A DNA stretch of 36,972 nucleotides from Lachnospiraceae bacterium (GTDB lineage: Bacteria > Bacillota > Clostridia > Lachnospirales > Lachnospiraceae), in assembly GCA_022773965.1 (NCBI GenBank), contig JALFNQ010000085.1, forward strand, positions 1-36,972, written 5' to 3'. The notes under the pieces were generated by a model. That model had not been told where the DNA came from, did not search any database, and saw nothing but the letters and a program-made list of their open reading frames with translations. Within the stretch, counting starts at the first letter, position 1. Each line of letters opens with the position of its first letter. Below, in pieces: positions 30,591 through 36,972 of this stretch. The position numbers were made by a program, and so were the translations under genes.

Positions 30591-32147
30591 ATGAGTATAT
30601 TAAACGTAGAACATTTATCACATGGTTTCGGAGATCGTGCTATTTTTGAGGATGTGTCCTTTCGCCTGTTAAAAGGCGAACACATTGGTCTGGTGGGTGC
30701 AAACGGAGAGGGCAAGTCTACCTTTATGAATATCATCACAGGCAAGCTGATGCCGGATGAGGGGAAGATCGAATGGTCAAAAAATGTACGTGTCGGGTAT
30801 CTCGACCAGCACACGACATTGGAAAAGGGGATGACGATCGGAAGCGTGCTGCGGTCTGCCTTTGATTATCTTTTCGAGATGGAAGCTGAGATGAACCGGA
30901 TCTATGAGAAGCTGGGAGAGGCATCGCCGGAAGAGATGGATGCGATGATGGCGGAGGCAGGAACGATCCAGGATCTTTTGACTATGCATGATTTTTACAT
31001 GATCGATGCCAAGGTGGAAGAGGTTGCCAGGGCGCTTGGCATTTTGGATCTGGGACTGGAAAAGGACGTTACAGATTTAAGCGGCGGTCAGCGCACGAAG
31101 GTCTTGATGGCAAAGCTTCTTTTGGAGAAGCCGGATATTCTGCTTTTGGATGAGCCGACGAATTATCTGGATGTGGAGCATATCGAATGGCTGAAGCGTT
31201 ATCTGAATGATTATGAAAACGCATTTATTCTGATCTCACATGATGTTCCGTTTATCAACAGTGTTGTCAATCTGATCTATCATATGGATAACAAGCAGCT
31301 CAACCGCTATGTGGGCGACTATGATAAGTTTATGGAAGTCTACGAGATGAAGAAGGCGCAGTTGGAGGCAGCATATAACAAGCAGCAAAAAGAAATCGCT
31401 GATCTAAAGGATTTTGTAGCCCGGAATAAGGCTCGTGTGGCCACGAGAAATATGGCTATGTCTCGTCAAAAGAAGCTGGACAAGATGGATGTCATCGAAC
31501 TGGCGTCAGAGAAGCCCAAGCCTGAATTTCAGTTTCAGGTTGCTCGCACGCCGGGGCGTTATATTTTCCAGACAAGGGATCTCGTGATCGGTTATGAGGA
31601 ACCGTTATCGACCGTGCTAAATCTGGAGATGGAGCGCGGGCAGAAAATCGTTCTCACCGGAGCTAACGGAATTGGAAAGACAACCTTACTGAAAAGTATT
31701 TTAGGGCTGATCAAACCGCTTCAGGGGGAAGTGGAGCTGGGTGATTATCTGGAGATCGGGTACTTTGAGCAGGAGATGGATCAGTCGACCACAACAACCT
31801 GTATTGAAGAGATCTGGCAGGAGTTTCCGGCATATTCTCAGTATGAAGTTCGCAGTGCCCTGGCAAAATGCGGTCTGACTACAAAGCACATCGAGAGTCA
31901 GGTGCGTGTGCTTTCCGGAGGAGAGCAGGCGAAGGTGCGTTTATGCAAACTGATCAATCGTGAGACGAACATTTTGCTTTTAGACGAGCCGACCAACCAT
32001 CTGGATGTGGACGCAAAGGAAGAATTGAAACGCGCGCTTACAGAGTACAAGGGAAGTATCCTGATGGTGTGCCATGAACCAGAATTTTATGAGGGATTGG
32101 CAACTGATGTATGGGATTGCTCCCGGTGGACGACACGGCTGCTATAA
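30591..32147 (+). CDS. ABC-F family ATPase
   Basis: A 518-residue protein with two ATPase domains and no membrane segments. Walker A motifs are GANGEGKST (first half) and GANGIGKTT (second half). Signatures are LSGGQRTKVLMAK and LSGGEQAKVRLCK, each followed by LLLDEPTNYLDV and LLLDEPTNHLDV. The linker between domains (about residues 245-300) is helical and charged. ABC-F proteins act on ribosomes, as translation factors or in drug protection. The pattern is close to the YkpA/YbiT housekeeping branch rather than obvious resistance types, but that is a judgement by eye. GTAGGGAAAG precedes the ATG. Confidence 0.9.
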   Translation: MSILNVEHLSHGFGDRAIFEDVSFRLLKGEHIGLVGANGEGKSTFMNIITGKLMPDEGKIEWSKNVRVGYLDQHTTLEKGMTIGSVLRSAFDYLFEMEAEMNRIYEKLGEASPEEMDAMMAEAGTIQDLLTMHDFYMIDAKVEEVARALGILDLGLEKDVTDLSGGQRTKVLMAKLLLEKPDILLLDEPTNYLDVEHIEWLKRYLNDYENAFILISHDVPFINSVVNLIYHMDNKQLNRYVGDYDKFMEVYEMKKAQLEAAYNKQQKEIADLKDFVARNKARVATRNMAMSRQKKLDKMDVIELASEKPKPEFQFQVARTPGRYIFQTRDLVIGYEEPLSTVLNLEMERGQKIVLTGANGIGKTTLLKSILGLIKPLQGEVELGDYLEIGYFEQEMDQSTTTTCIEEIWQEFPAYSQYEVRSALAKCGLTTKHIESQVRVLSGGEQAKVRLCKLINRETNILLLDEPTNHLDVDAKEELKRALTEYKGSILMVCHEPEFYEGLATDVWDCSRWTTRLL

Positions 32148-32189
32148 ATATATAAAAGTGGATAAAAAACATAAGTCAGGAGGGTAGAG

Positions 32190-33911
32190 ATGAAAAAGAT
32201 GAGAAGAAGATCGTTAAGTGTGTTGTTAGTAATGGCGATGCTGATGAGCGCTACTTCCTGTGGTGCAGTGAAAAAAGAAGAAAACCCCCAGGAAACAGAG
32301 CCTGTGAAGCAGGAAGCAGATCAGGTTGCGGAAGTAGAAGAACAACCCGAACCGGAAGAGCCGCCGGAATCAGAGGAACCAGAGACAATTATGCCAGAGG
32401 AAAAAAATGCTCCTCTAAATGTAATGAAAACCAGTGCCGGGTGTCAGTATTCCGAGTCTGTGAATGACGAGTGGCACTCGGTGGAAACGATGCAGGACTT
32501 CTTTTTACTGGAGGATGAAAGTGCGAAGTACTACCCGAAGCTGGCAAAAGCTTTAGCGGATTATAAAAATGAGAACGAGAGTACGATTGAAACAACGATG
32601 GGCAGTTTGATGGAAAACTTCACTGATGTCGTTGTGAACGGCGGACTGGGTGTTGATCTGGAGGACAGAACTACACGCAGCGTATTAAGAGCGGATCAGA
32701 GCTATTTTAGTTTCATGGAACAGAATGAGAGTTACTATGGCGGTGCCCACGGAGGATATATGATCACCGGTATGACTTTTGACGTCAATACTGGAGTGCG
32801 GGTGACGCTTTCTGATCTCATAAAGGATGCTGGGAAATTGAAAGAAATTGTCGCGAAGCAGTTGGACGAAAGCTACGGAGATATCTTTTATGAGGATGTA
32901 TATCAGATGATCGAGGCCTATGATGTGGATGGTTTTACCTGGAGCATGGATCCTTTTGGTATCACGCTCTATTTTAACCAGTATGAGCTGGCACCTTATG
33001 CAGCAGGTGCGCAAATGGTCGATCTGGCATATGACGATTATCCGGAGCTTTTGGATGGGGCATATTTTGAACCGCAGGAACAGTATGTTTTAGAACTGTA
33101 TGAAAGTGAGGGAATTGCTGTTGATGTAAACAATGATGGCGTCAAAGAGCAGATCACAGTGGAACGCAGTGTAGACGAATACGATTATTATACGACAAAT
33201 ATTCTGCTGAATGACCGGACGATCAAAAGTGAGGTAGAAGATTATGATGCAGAATGTTATCTGGTAAAGTGTACGGATGCAGCATACCTGTATGTATTTC
33301 ATCGTATGGAAAGCGATTATTCGGTTCTTGAAGTTTTTGATCTGACCACAGGTACTCCGGTGAACTGGGGTGACGGCAACAGCAATCTGTTTATGCCCGG
33401 TACATATGTCAGCCATGAGGAAGATGGCAGGTATTATTATGAAACGAACTGTCCGGTCTTTGTGAATCCGGAAGTTTTTTATCTGAGTTCGCGGCTGGAT
33501 ACCTTAAGCACCTACAACGGGACAAAAAAATACCATGTCGGGGAGTCCGGACTGCCTGTATCGGATGATGAGGTATATATGGTAGACGCAGGATTTTTGC
33601 TGAAAGCAAAAGAAGATGTTCTGTGCAAAGTCATGAAGGCAGATGGCACGGTGATCGAAGAAAATGGTGTGATCCCTGCGGGAACTTTTTTTAAGATCGT
33701 ATCTGCTACGGAGACGGAAGTCTGGGGTGTGAGAGCCATCGATTATGTACCTGAATCAGAAGAATATGATCTGAATTACTTTATGGTAAATGCGGAAACA
33801 ACGTATGACAACGATACGCTATTTTACATTCAGATGGATCGGGAATATGGTGATACCATTGACGGGCGAGACATCTGGGAGCTGCTGGACGGCTTGATGT
33901 ATGCGGGGTAA
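32190..33911 (+). CDS. Lipoprotein with DUF3298/RsiV-like domain
   Basis: A 573-residue secreted lipoprotein. The signal peptide has a basic start (MKKMRRRSLSV), a hydrophobic core and a lipobox SATSC with Cys at residue 24. A Glu/Pro-rich linker follows (about 30-75). The next domain includes YYGGAHGGYMITGMTFDVNTG and RVTLSDLIKD, the hallmark of the DUF4163/DUF3298 pair seen in RsiV-type proteins that bind lysozyme in Bacillus. The C-terminal half (about 310-573) is unassigned and Tyr/Asp-rich. AGGAGG precedes the ATG at 32190. No sigma factor gene is adjacent, so a role as anti-sigma factor is not supported; it also lacks a cytoplasmic segment. Confidence 0.75.
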   Translation: MKKMRRRSLSVLLVMAMLMSATSCGAVKKEENPQETEPVKQEADQVAEVEEQPEPEEPPESEEPETIMPEEKNAPLNVMKTSAGCQYSESVNDEWHSVETMQDFFLLEDESAKYYPKLAKALADYKNENESTIETTMGSLMENFTDVVVNGGLGVDLEDRTTRSVLRADQSYFSFMEQNESYYGGAHGGYMITGMTFDVNTGVRVTLSDLIKDAGKLKEIVAKQLDESYGDIFYEDVYQMIEAYDVDGFTWSMDPFGITLYFNQYELAPYAAGAQMVDLAYDDYPELLDGAYFEPQEQYVLELYESEGIAVDVNNDGVKEQITVERSVDEYDYYTTNILLNDRTIKSEVEDYDAECYLVKCTDAAYLYVFHRMESDYSVLEVFDLTTGTPVNWGDGNSNLFMPGTYVSHEEDGRYYYETNCPVFVNPEVFYLSSRLDTLSTYNGTKKYHVGESGLPVSDDEVYMVDAGFLLKAKEDVLCKVMKADGTVIEENGVIPAGTFFKIVSATETEVWGVRAIDYVPESEEYDLNYFMVNAETTYDNDTLFYIQMDREYGDTIDGRDIWELLDGLMYAG

Positions 33912-34053
33912 CGGGGACGTTTCGTTTGCTACACGCATCGCTCATTGTCACGGTCTGGTCAGAGATAATAACACGGTAAGGGAGCTTGATCTGTAAAAAA
34001 TAGACAATGAAAATGTGAGTCAGGTAGATTGAGATGAAAAAGGTATCATACGC

Positions 34054-34111
34054 TTGACAGAATAGGTTTATGGTTATAGACTATAAATGGGTCTATGGCT
34101 ATAAACCTATT
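34054..34111 (+). promoter_or_regulatory. Promoter and large inverted repeat before blaI-1
   Basis: TTGACA at 34054-34059 is followed by a 21-base arm (34061-34081) whose imperfect mirror is at 34091-34111, with a 9-base centre. The inner ends read ATAGAC and GTCTAT, related to the TAGAC/GTCTA half-sites at blaI-2. A -10 candidate (TAGACT or TATAGA) overlaps the left arm. The repeat is followed by TTTTT, so it could also attenuate. The 142 bases before it (33912-34053) hold nothing I can identify. Confidence 0.55.
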
Positions 34112-34161
34112 TTTAAATTCGAAAATGTTATTCCAATGAAACAATATGCAGGGGGGATTTT

Positions 34162-34524
34162 ATGGGTTCTGAAAGATTATGTGACAGCGATTACCGGTTC
34201 ATGTGCGTGGTGTGGGATCATGCACCAGTCAATTCCGGAGAACTGGTTAAATTGTGTGAACAGCAGCTCGGCTGGAAAAAGTCAACGACCTATACGGTCA
34301 TTCGAAAAATGTGCGAGAAAGGTTACATTTCCAATGTGGATGCGACGGTGTCTGTGTTGATCTCAAAGGAGCAGGTGCAGGCGAATGAATCCGAGTATTT
34401 TGTAGAACGTACCTTTGACGGTTCGCTGCCCGGTTTTGTCGCAGCATTTCTCGGAGGAAAAAAGATATCGGCCAGGGAAGCTGCACAGTTAAAGCAGATG
34501 ATTGATGCACACAGGGAGGAGTAG
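34162..34524 (+). CDS. BlaI/MecI/CopY-family repressor 1
   Basis: A 120-residue winged-helix repressor. The N-terminal HTH shows YRFMCVVWDHAPVNSGELVK and KKSTTYTVIRKMCEKGYI, diagnostic of the Penicillinase_R family. The C-terminal part (GSLPGFVAAFLGGKKISAREAAQLKQMID) mediates dimerisation. Family members repress beta-lactamase or other envelope-stress genes until cut by a BlaR1-type protease. The partner protease gene starts three bases after the stop but is truncated. AGGGGGG precedes the ATG at 34162. Regulated genes other than this pair are not visible in the window. Confidence 0.9.
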   Translation: MGSERLCDSDYRFMCVVWDHAPVNSGELVKLCEQQLGWKKSTTYTVIRKMCEKGYISNVDATVSVLISKEQVQANESEYFVERTFDGSLPGFVAAFLGGKKISAREAAQLKQMIDAHREE

Positions 34525-34527
34525 GCG

Positions 34528-35280
34528 ATGGCTGTTACATTTTGTGAGCTGTTTTTGGAATTTTTGCGGCGTAATGCGATGGTGTCAGTGGTCATTTTGG
34601 CGGTCATGCTTGCGCGTCTGCTGTTAAAAAAGCTTCCAAAAAAATATGCTTATGCGCTTTGGGGTGTTGTTGGCTTGCGGATGATTTTTCGTTTTGACAT
34701 CCCGTCGCTCTTTAGTATCTTTAATATTTTTGTGCATGCAGGGAATGACGGTGTACTGTCGGAAAGTGACCGGATGATGCCTGCCTATGCGGTTTTGGAC
34801 AATATAGTCGACGCCGGGCAAGCCGTGTGGGAAGTGCCGGATGCAGTTCCTGCTTCGGCTTCCGAGGCGGCTGCCAATGCGCTGACTTCTCTCACGATGC
34901 TTCAAAAGGTGATGATCGCTGTGGGTATTCTGTGGATCATCGGTATGTTTGTGCTTTTCGTGTGTGGTGTAGTTTCCTATATTCGTTGCAAGCGGAGAAC
35001 GAGATTTGCGGTAAAGCGGACGGGAAATATATGGGAGTGTGATGACTTGCCGTCACCGTTTGTGCTGGGGCTTTGGAATCCGCAGATTTATATTCCCTTT
35101 CATATGTCGCAGGGTGAGTATGAATATATCATTGCTCACGAAAACTATCACATCAAAAGAAAAGATATGGTCATAAAGCCGCTGGCATTTATGCTGTTGG
35201 CAGTATACTGGATCAATCCCTTGGTCTGGCTTGCTTATGTGTACATGGTCAGGGATATGGAAATCTATGAACGATTTTAA
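34528..35280 (+). pseudogene. BlaR1/M56-type metalloprotease, truncated
   Basis: About 250 residues of a BlaR1-like membrane protease. Membrane segments occur near the start and around VMIAVGILWIIGMFVLFVCG. The zinc site HENYHIKRKD is present, followed by YWINPLVWLAYVYM. In complete proteins VRDMEMSCDE supplies the next zinc ligand (Glu). Here the chain ends right after VRDMEIYERF, so the third ligand, later membrane segments and the external sensor are absent. The protease should be inactive, leaving the repressor without its inactivator. The start at 34528 follows a GGAGGAG site in the end of blaI. Confidence 0.8.
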
Positions 35281-35332
35281 CATGAAATAACATGTTGCAT
35301 CTGAAGAGAATGTTGAATAAAATATTGGATTA

Positions 35333-35364
35333 TTGACACCCTACAAAATAGGGTGTGATATAAT
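35333..35364 (+). promoter_or_regulatory. Toxin-antitoxin promoter with palindromic operator
   Basis: ACACCCTA (35336-35343) and TAGGGTGT (35349-35356) form a perfect palindrome with a 5-base centre. TGATATAAT directly after is an extended -10 box, and TTGACA at 35333 partly overlaps the left arm. This is the autoregulated promoter layout of RelE/Xre type modules, still intact although both genes are broken. Confidence 0.65.
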
Positions 35365-35392
35365 GTATAGAATATCCAAAGGGAGCACTCAA

Positions 35393-35455
35393 ATGATAAG
35401 AACTTTTATTGAAGTACCACTGTTTACAAAACGTTGGAAAGAAATGCATGTGTAA
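35393..35455 (+). pseudogene. RelE/ParE-type toxin, first 17 codons only
   Basis: MIRTFIEVPLFTKRWKE is the usual beginning of a RelE-like toxin subgroup of Clostridia. Then the frame reaches HV and a stop. AAAGGGAG precedes the ATG. The remaining ~90 residues, including the catalytic region, are missing. Confidence 0.7.
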
Positions 35456-35577
35456 AAACATACATGATTTTGCCAATTAAAGAGTATTCAAATACCGAAA
35501 TTCGTGCTATAAGAATGAAAGCAGGGATGACACAAAGCGTTTTTGCATCATATATGGGTGTGTCAAAAAAATGGTAG
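35455..35577 (+). pseudogene. Xre-type antitoxin remnant with a frameshift
   Basis: The frame reads KTYMILPIKEYSNTEIRAIR, MKAGMTQSVFASYMGVSKK, then Trp and a TAG. This is the HTH part of the antitoxin paired with the RelE toxin; the first ~40 residues are missing. After a run of seven A (about 35564-35570) another frame reads VEA, as expected for intact GVSxKTVEAWE. A one-base change in the A-run therefore shifted the frame. A terminator follows at once. Confidence 0.7.
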
Positions 35578-35619
35578 AGGCTTGCGATACCGTAAATATG
35601 CGGTTTCGCAAGCCTTTTT
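35578..35619 (+). terminator. Terminator of the toxin-antitoxin remnant
   Basis: AGGCTTGCGATACCG and CGGTTTCGCAAGCCT form a 15-base stem with one mismatch and an 8-base loop, followed by TTTTT. Confidence 0.85.
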
Positions 35620-35716
35620 ATATTACGAGAAAAGTTTTTGTCCCACTATTACAGAGACGGCGGGATCAAAATAATCTGCCATATCACTACTTAATCCGCT
35701 TGCTTTCCAAGTCTGG

Positions 35717-35890
35717 TCAAAGGTGATATCCTTCAGAAACCCATTCTCCATCAAGGTTCTCATAGTGAAGCCTGGTTATTACAAATTCTTCATTGTCGTA
35801 TTTTTCATCAATCTGCTCGATAGGACAATCTTTCGATGCAGACGCCAATAACTGATAACCGTATAGAAAGCCAATGGAAGCATGCCTGAT
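35717..35890 (-). pseudogene. 3' tail of an unidentified gene
   Basis: On the - strand about 55 codons read GFLYGYQLLASASKDCPIE and continue with acidic residues to GEWVSEGYHL and a stop. The amino-acid make-up looks like real protein, but I do not recognise the family. It is joined, out of frame, to the end of blaI-2 at about 35890. By position it was once downstream of blaI-2. The stretch 35620-35716 shows nothing further. Confidence 0.35.
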
Positions 35891-36185
35891 GCTTTGTAAA
35901 GGCAGCAATAAAGGCCGGCAGAGAACCCTCGAATTTTTTCTCAACCAGTTCGTCGATCTCACATGCCGGGGCTTCGTCCTTAGAAACGAGAGAAGTAACA
36001 GTGCCATTGTCGTTCTTCAGCACACCACGCTCACCAAGGCACTTAATAACAGTATAAGTCGTAGTCCGTTTCCATCCGAGCTGCTCCTGGCACAGCTTTA
36101 CAAGCCGGGCAGCAGTAACCGGCTCATGCTCCCACATGATCAAACAAAAACGATATTCACTTTCGTGGATTTTCGGAATTTCCAT
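35808..36185 (-). pseudogene. BlaI/MecI-family repressor 2, C-terminus replaced
   Basis: The first ~100 residues are a good BlaI repressor: EYRFCLIMWEHEPVTAARLV, WKRTTTYTVIKCLGERGVL and GSLPAFIAAF. Where repressor 1 continues FLGGKKISAREAAQLK, this one reads TKHQACFHWLS and ends on frameshifted sequence. The last dimerisation helix is lost. The ATG at 36185 has GAGAGG about nine bases upstream; an upstream in-frame ATG would overlap the operator. DNA binding may persist weakly. It faces repressor 1, with both partner genes destroyed between them. Confidence 0.7.
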
Positions 36186-36200
36186 ATTCGTAACCTCTCT

Positions 36201-36216
36201 GTCTACACCGTTAGAC
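36201..36216 (-). promoter_or_regulatory. BlaI-type operator before blaI-2
   Basis: GTCTACACCGTTAGAC has perfect GTCTA/TAGAC arms around 6 bases. It lies 15 bases before the blaI-2 start, as expected for autoregulation. Confidence 0.6.
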
Positions 36217-36277
36217 AAAGAAAGTCAATGCATCATGGTCGGCTGCAGGGACACTTCATAAATATTTCACAAAATTG

Positions 36278-36319
36278 TTAGCACTCTTGCTTGACGAGTG
36301 CTAATCTGCGATGTATAAT
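36278..36319 (+). promoter_or_regulatory. clpB promoter with CIRCE element
   Basis: TTAGCACTC, nine bases, GAGTGCTAA (36278-36304) is a perfect CIRCE, the HrcA operator. It covers the -35 TTGACG (36291-36296); TATAAT follows at 36314-36319 after 17 bases. clpB is thus predicted to be repressed by HrcA and induced by heat or unfolded protein. No CtsR-type heptad repeat was seen. Confidence 0.92.
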
Positions 36320-36340
36320 GGCTGACATAAGGAGGAATCC

Positions 36341-36361
36341 TTGTTGTTAGTCATTATTTAG
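36341..36361 (+). CDS. Possible six-codon leader ORF before clpB
   Basis: AAGGAGG at 36329-36335 is followed after five bases by TTG, then five codons and TAG, coding for Met-Leu-Leu-Val-Ile-Ile. The ribosome site is as strong as that of clpB itself, but the ORF is tiny and starts with TTG. Confidence 0.25.
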   Translation: MLLVII

Positions 36362-36367
36362 TTTTGA

Positions 36368-36501
36368 AAAGAGGATGAATCTGATGCGACTTTTGCCCGA
36401 CCGAGCCTGACGGGGAACGAGGTCTGGGATGACCTCGGTTTTGATCCGACCGGAGCGGAGCGTAGAAAGAGGGCAACCGGAGCAGCAGATTCACCGTCTT
36501 T
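36368..36501 (+). ncRNA. Foldable structured leader of clpB
   Basis: Four nested or stacked helices can be drawn. The outer one pairs 36368-36383 with 36486-36501, 14 of 16 positions (core GAATCTG and CAGATTC). Inside are TTGCCC with GGGCAA (36393-36398, 36471-36476), CGGG with TCCG (36411-36414, 36445-36448) and the hairpin CGAGGTC, loop TGGGAT, GACCTCG (36418-36437). It is non-coding by inspection and lies between the CIRCE promoter and the clpB ribosome site. I do not recognise it as a known riboswitch. Confidence 0.45.
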
Positions 36502-36529
36502 CATAAATAAAGCATGAGGAGGTGCTTTT

Positions 36530-36972
36530 ATGAACATTCAAAAATTTACACAAAAATCCATGGAAGCAGTCAACGACTGCGAGAAACTGGCTTATGAATA
36601 CGGCAATCAGGAGATCGAGCAGGAGCACCTTCTGGTGGCGCTGTTGCACCAGCAGGACGGACTGATCCCGAAACTGATCGAGAAGATGGAGATCCAGTTG
36701 GCACATTTTGTAAACAATGCGGAGAGCAAGCTGGCAGCACGGGTGAAGGTCAGCGGCGGACAGGTATTTATCGGAAAAGACTTAAATCAGGTGCTCATTC
36801 ACGCAGAGGATGAGGCAAAGGCTTTGGGAGACGAGTATGTCTCTGTAGAGCATCTGTTTCTGGCACTGCTGAAATACCCGAACAAGGCCATGAAAGAGCT
36901 GTGGAAGGAGTACGGCATCACGAGAGACCGTTTTCTTTCGGCACTGTCAACGGTGCGCGGCAATCAGCGCGT
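36530..36972 (+). CDS. clpB: ClpB disaggregase, N-terminal part (runs off the window)
   Basis: The visible 147 codons are the Clp N-domain. FTQKSMEAVNDCEKLAYEYG, then IEQEHLLVALLHQQDGLIPK and YVSVEHLFLALLKYP are the two Clp-N repeats that bind substrates. In ClpB this is followed by two AAA+ modules and a coiled-coil M-domain; these are beyond the window. ClpB works with DnaK to pull apart aggregated proteins after heat stress. AGGAGGTG precedes the ATG at 36530. ClpC is the main alternative because it has a similar N-domain, but the sequence pattern and CIRCE control favour ClpB. Confidence 0.88.
   Translation, partial: MNIQKFTQKSMEAVNDCEKLAYEYGNQEIEQEHLLVALLHQQDGLIPKLIEKMEIQLAHFVNNAESKLAARVKVSGGQVFIGKDLNQVLIHAEDEAKALGDEYVSVEHLFLALLKYPNKAMKELWKEYGITRDRFLSALSTVRGNQR

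Noticed and set aside
30591..32147. Antibiotic-resistance ABC-F protein
   Set aside because: The pattern is closer to housekeeping YkpA/YbiT-type members and no resistance genes are nearby; resistance cannot be claimed.
32190..33911. Anti-sigma factor RsiV
   Set aside because: The domain looks RsiV-like, but the protein is a lipoprotein without a cytoplasmic sigma-binding segment and no sigma factor gene is adjacent.

Overview
The window reads as a chromosomal segment of a low-to-mid GC Gram-positive anaerobe of the class Clostridia, most likely a gut Lachnospiraceae. The genus cannot be fixed by reading alone. Support comes from the gene set: MecA, RelQ-type alarmone synthetase, Ppk1, a fruK-fruA-ptsH-ptsI operon, a Rex-type operator before an iron alcohol dehydrogenase, and a CIRCE-controlled clpB. 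Strong AGGAGG-type ribosome sites and short hairpin repeats between genes fit the same group.

Layout. Positions 1-5.3 kb hold a stress and metal block on the + strand: mecA, a small (p)ppGpp synthetase, a CorA-like Mg2+ channel and polyphosphate kinase. Positions 5.4-11.6 kb hold a fructose PTS operon (fruK, a damaged fruA, an HPr lacking the regulatory serine, Enzyme I) followed by a DeoR-family regulator. The fru promoter carries 10-bp tandem repeats that could be the operator of that regulator. Positions 11.8-14 kb hold an aldose-1-epimerase-like protein and an unusual membrane (FUSC/ArAE)-HAD fusion with a missing nucleophile. Positions 14-15.3 kb hold an HTH-MNT antitoxin with a truncated HEPN partner, a MIF homologue, and a pRiA4b-type gene cut by a repeat. 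Positions 15.4-18.5 kb hold an intracellular GH13 enzyme and a convergent iron alcohol dehydrogenase. Positions 18.8-20.3 kb (- strand) hold a Cys-rich small protein and a methyltransferase gene broken by one in-frame TAG. Positions 20.6-26.5 kb hold a DRE-TIM aldolase, then an RND exporter with a long coiled-coil insertion and its TetR regulator; two palindromes flank the exporter -10 box.

Positions 26.5-30.5 kb are the wreck of an exopolysaccharide locus: a sugar-phosphotransferase in two frames, a LoaP/NusG-like tail, a pyruvyl-transferase-like tail, an AT-rich glycosyltransferase, a group II intron 5' fragment and an Rpn-type nuclease with a 21-bp tandem-repeat coiled coil. Positions 30.6-33.9 kb hold an ABC-F ATPase and a DUF3298-type lipoprotein. 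Positions 34-36.2 kb hold two BlaI-type regulators facing each other, a truncated BlaR1, and the scar of a RelE/Xre toxin-antitoxin pair. The window ends in clpB, preceded by CIRCE, a possible six-codon leader ORF and a foldable leader.

The most striking general property is the number of partial genes joined at short junctions: fruA, HEPN, pRiA4b, sugar-phosphotransferase, LoaP, pyruvyl transferase, intron, rpn, blaR1, relE/antitoxin and blaI-2. These can be real deletion scars in accessory DNA or, for some, assembly errors; read mapping would separate the two.
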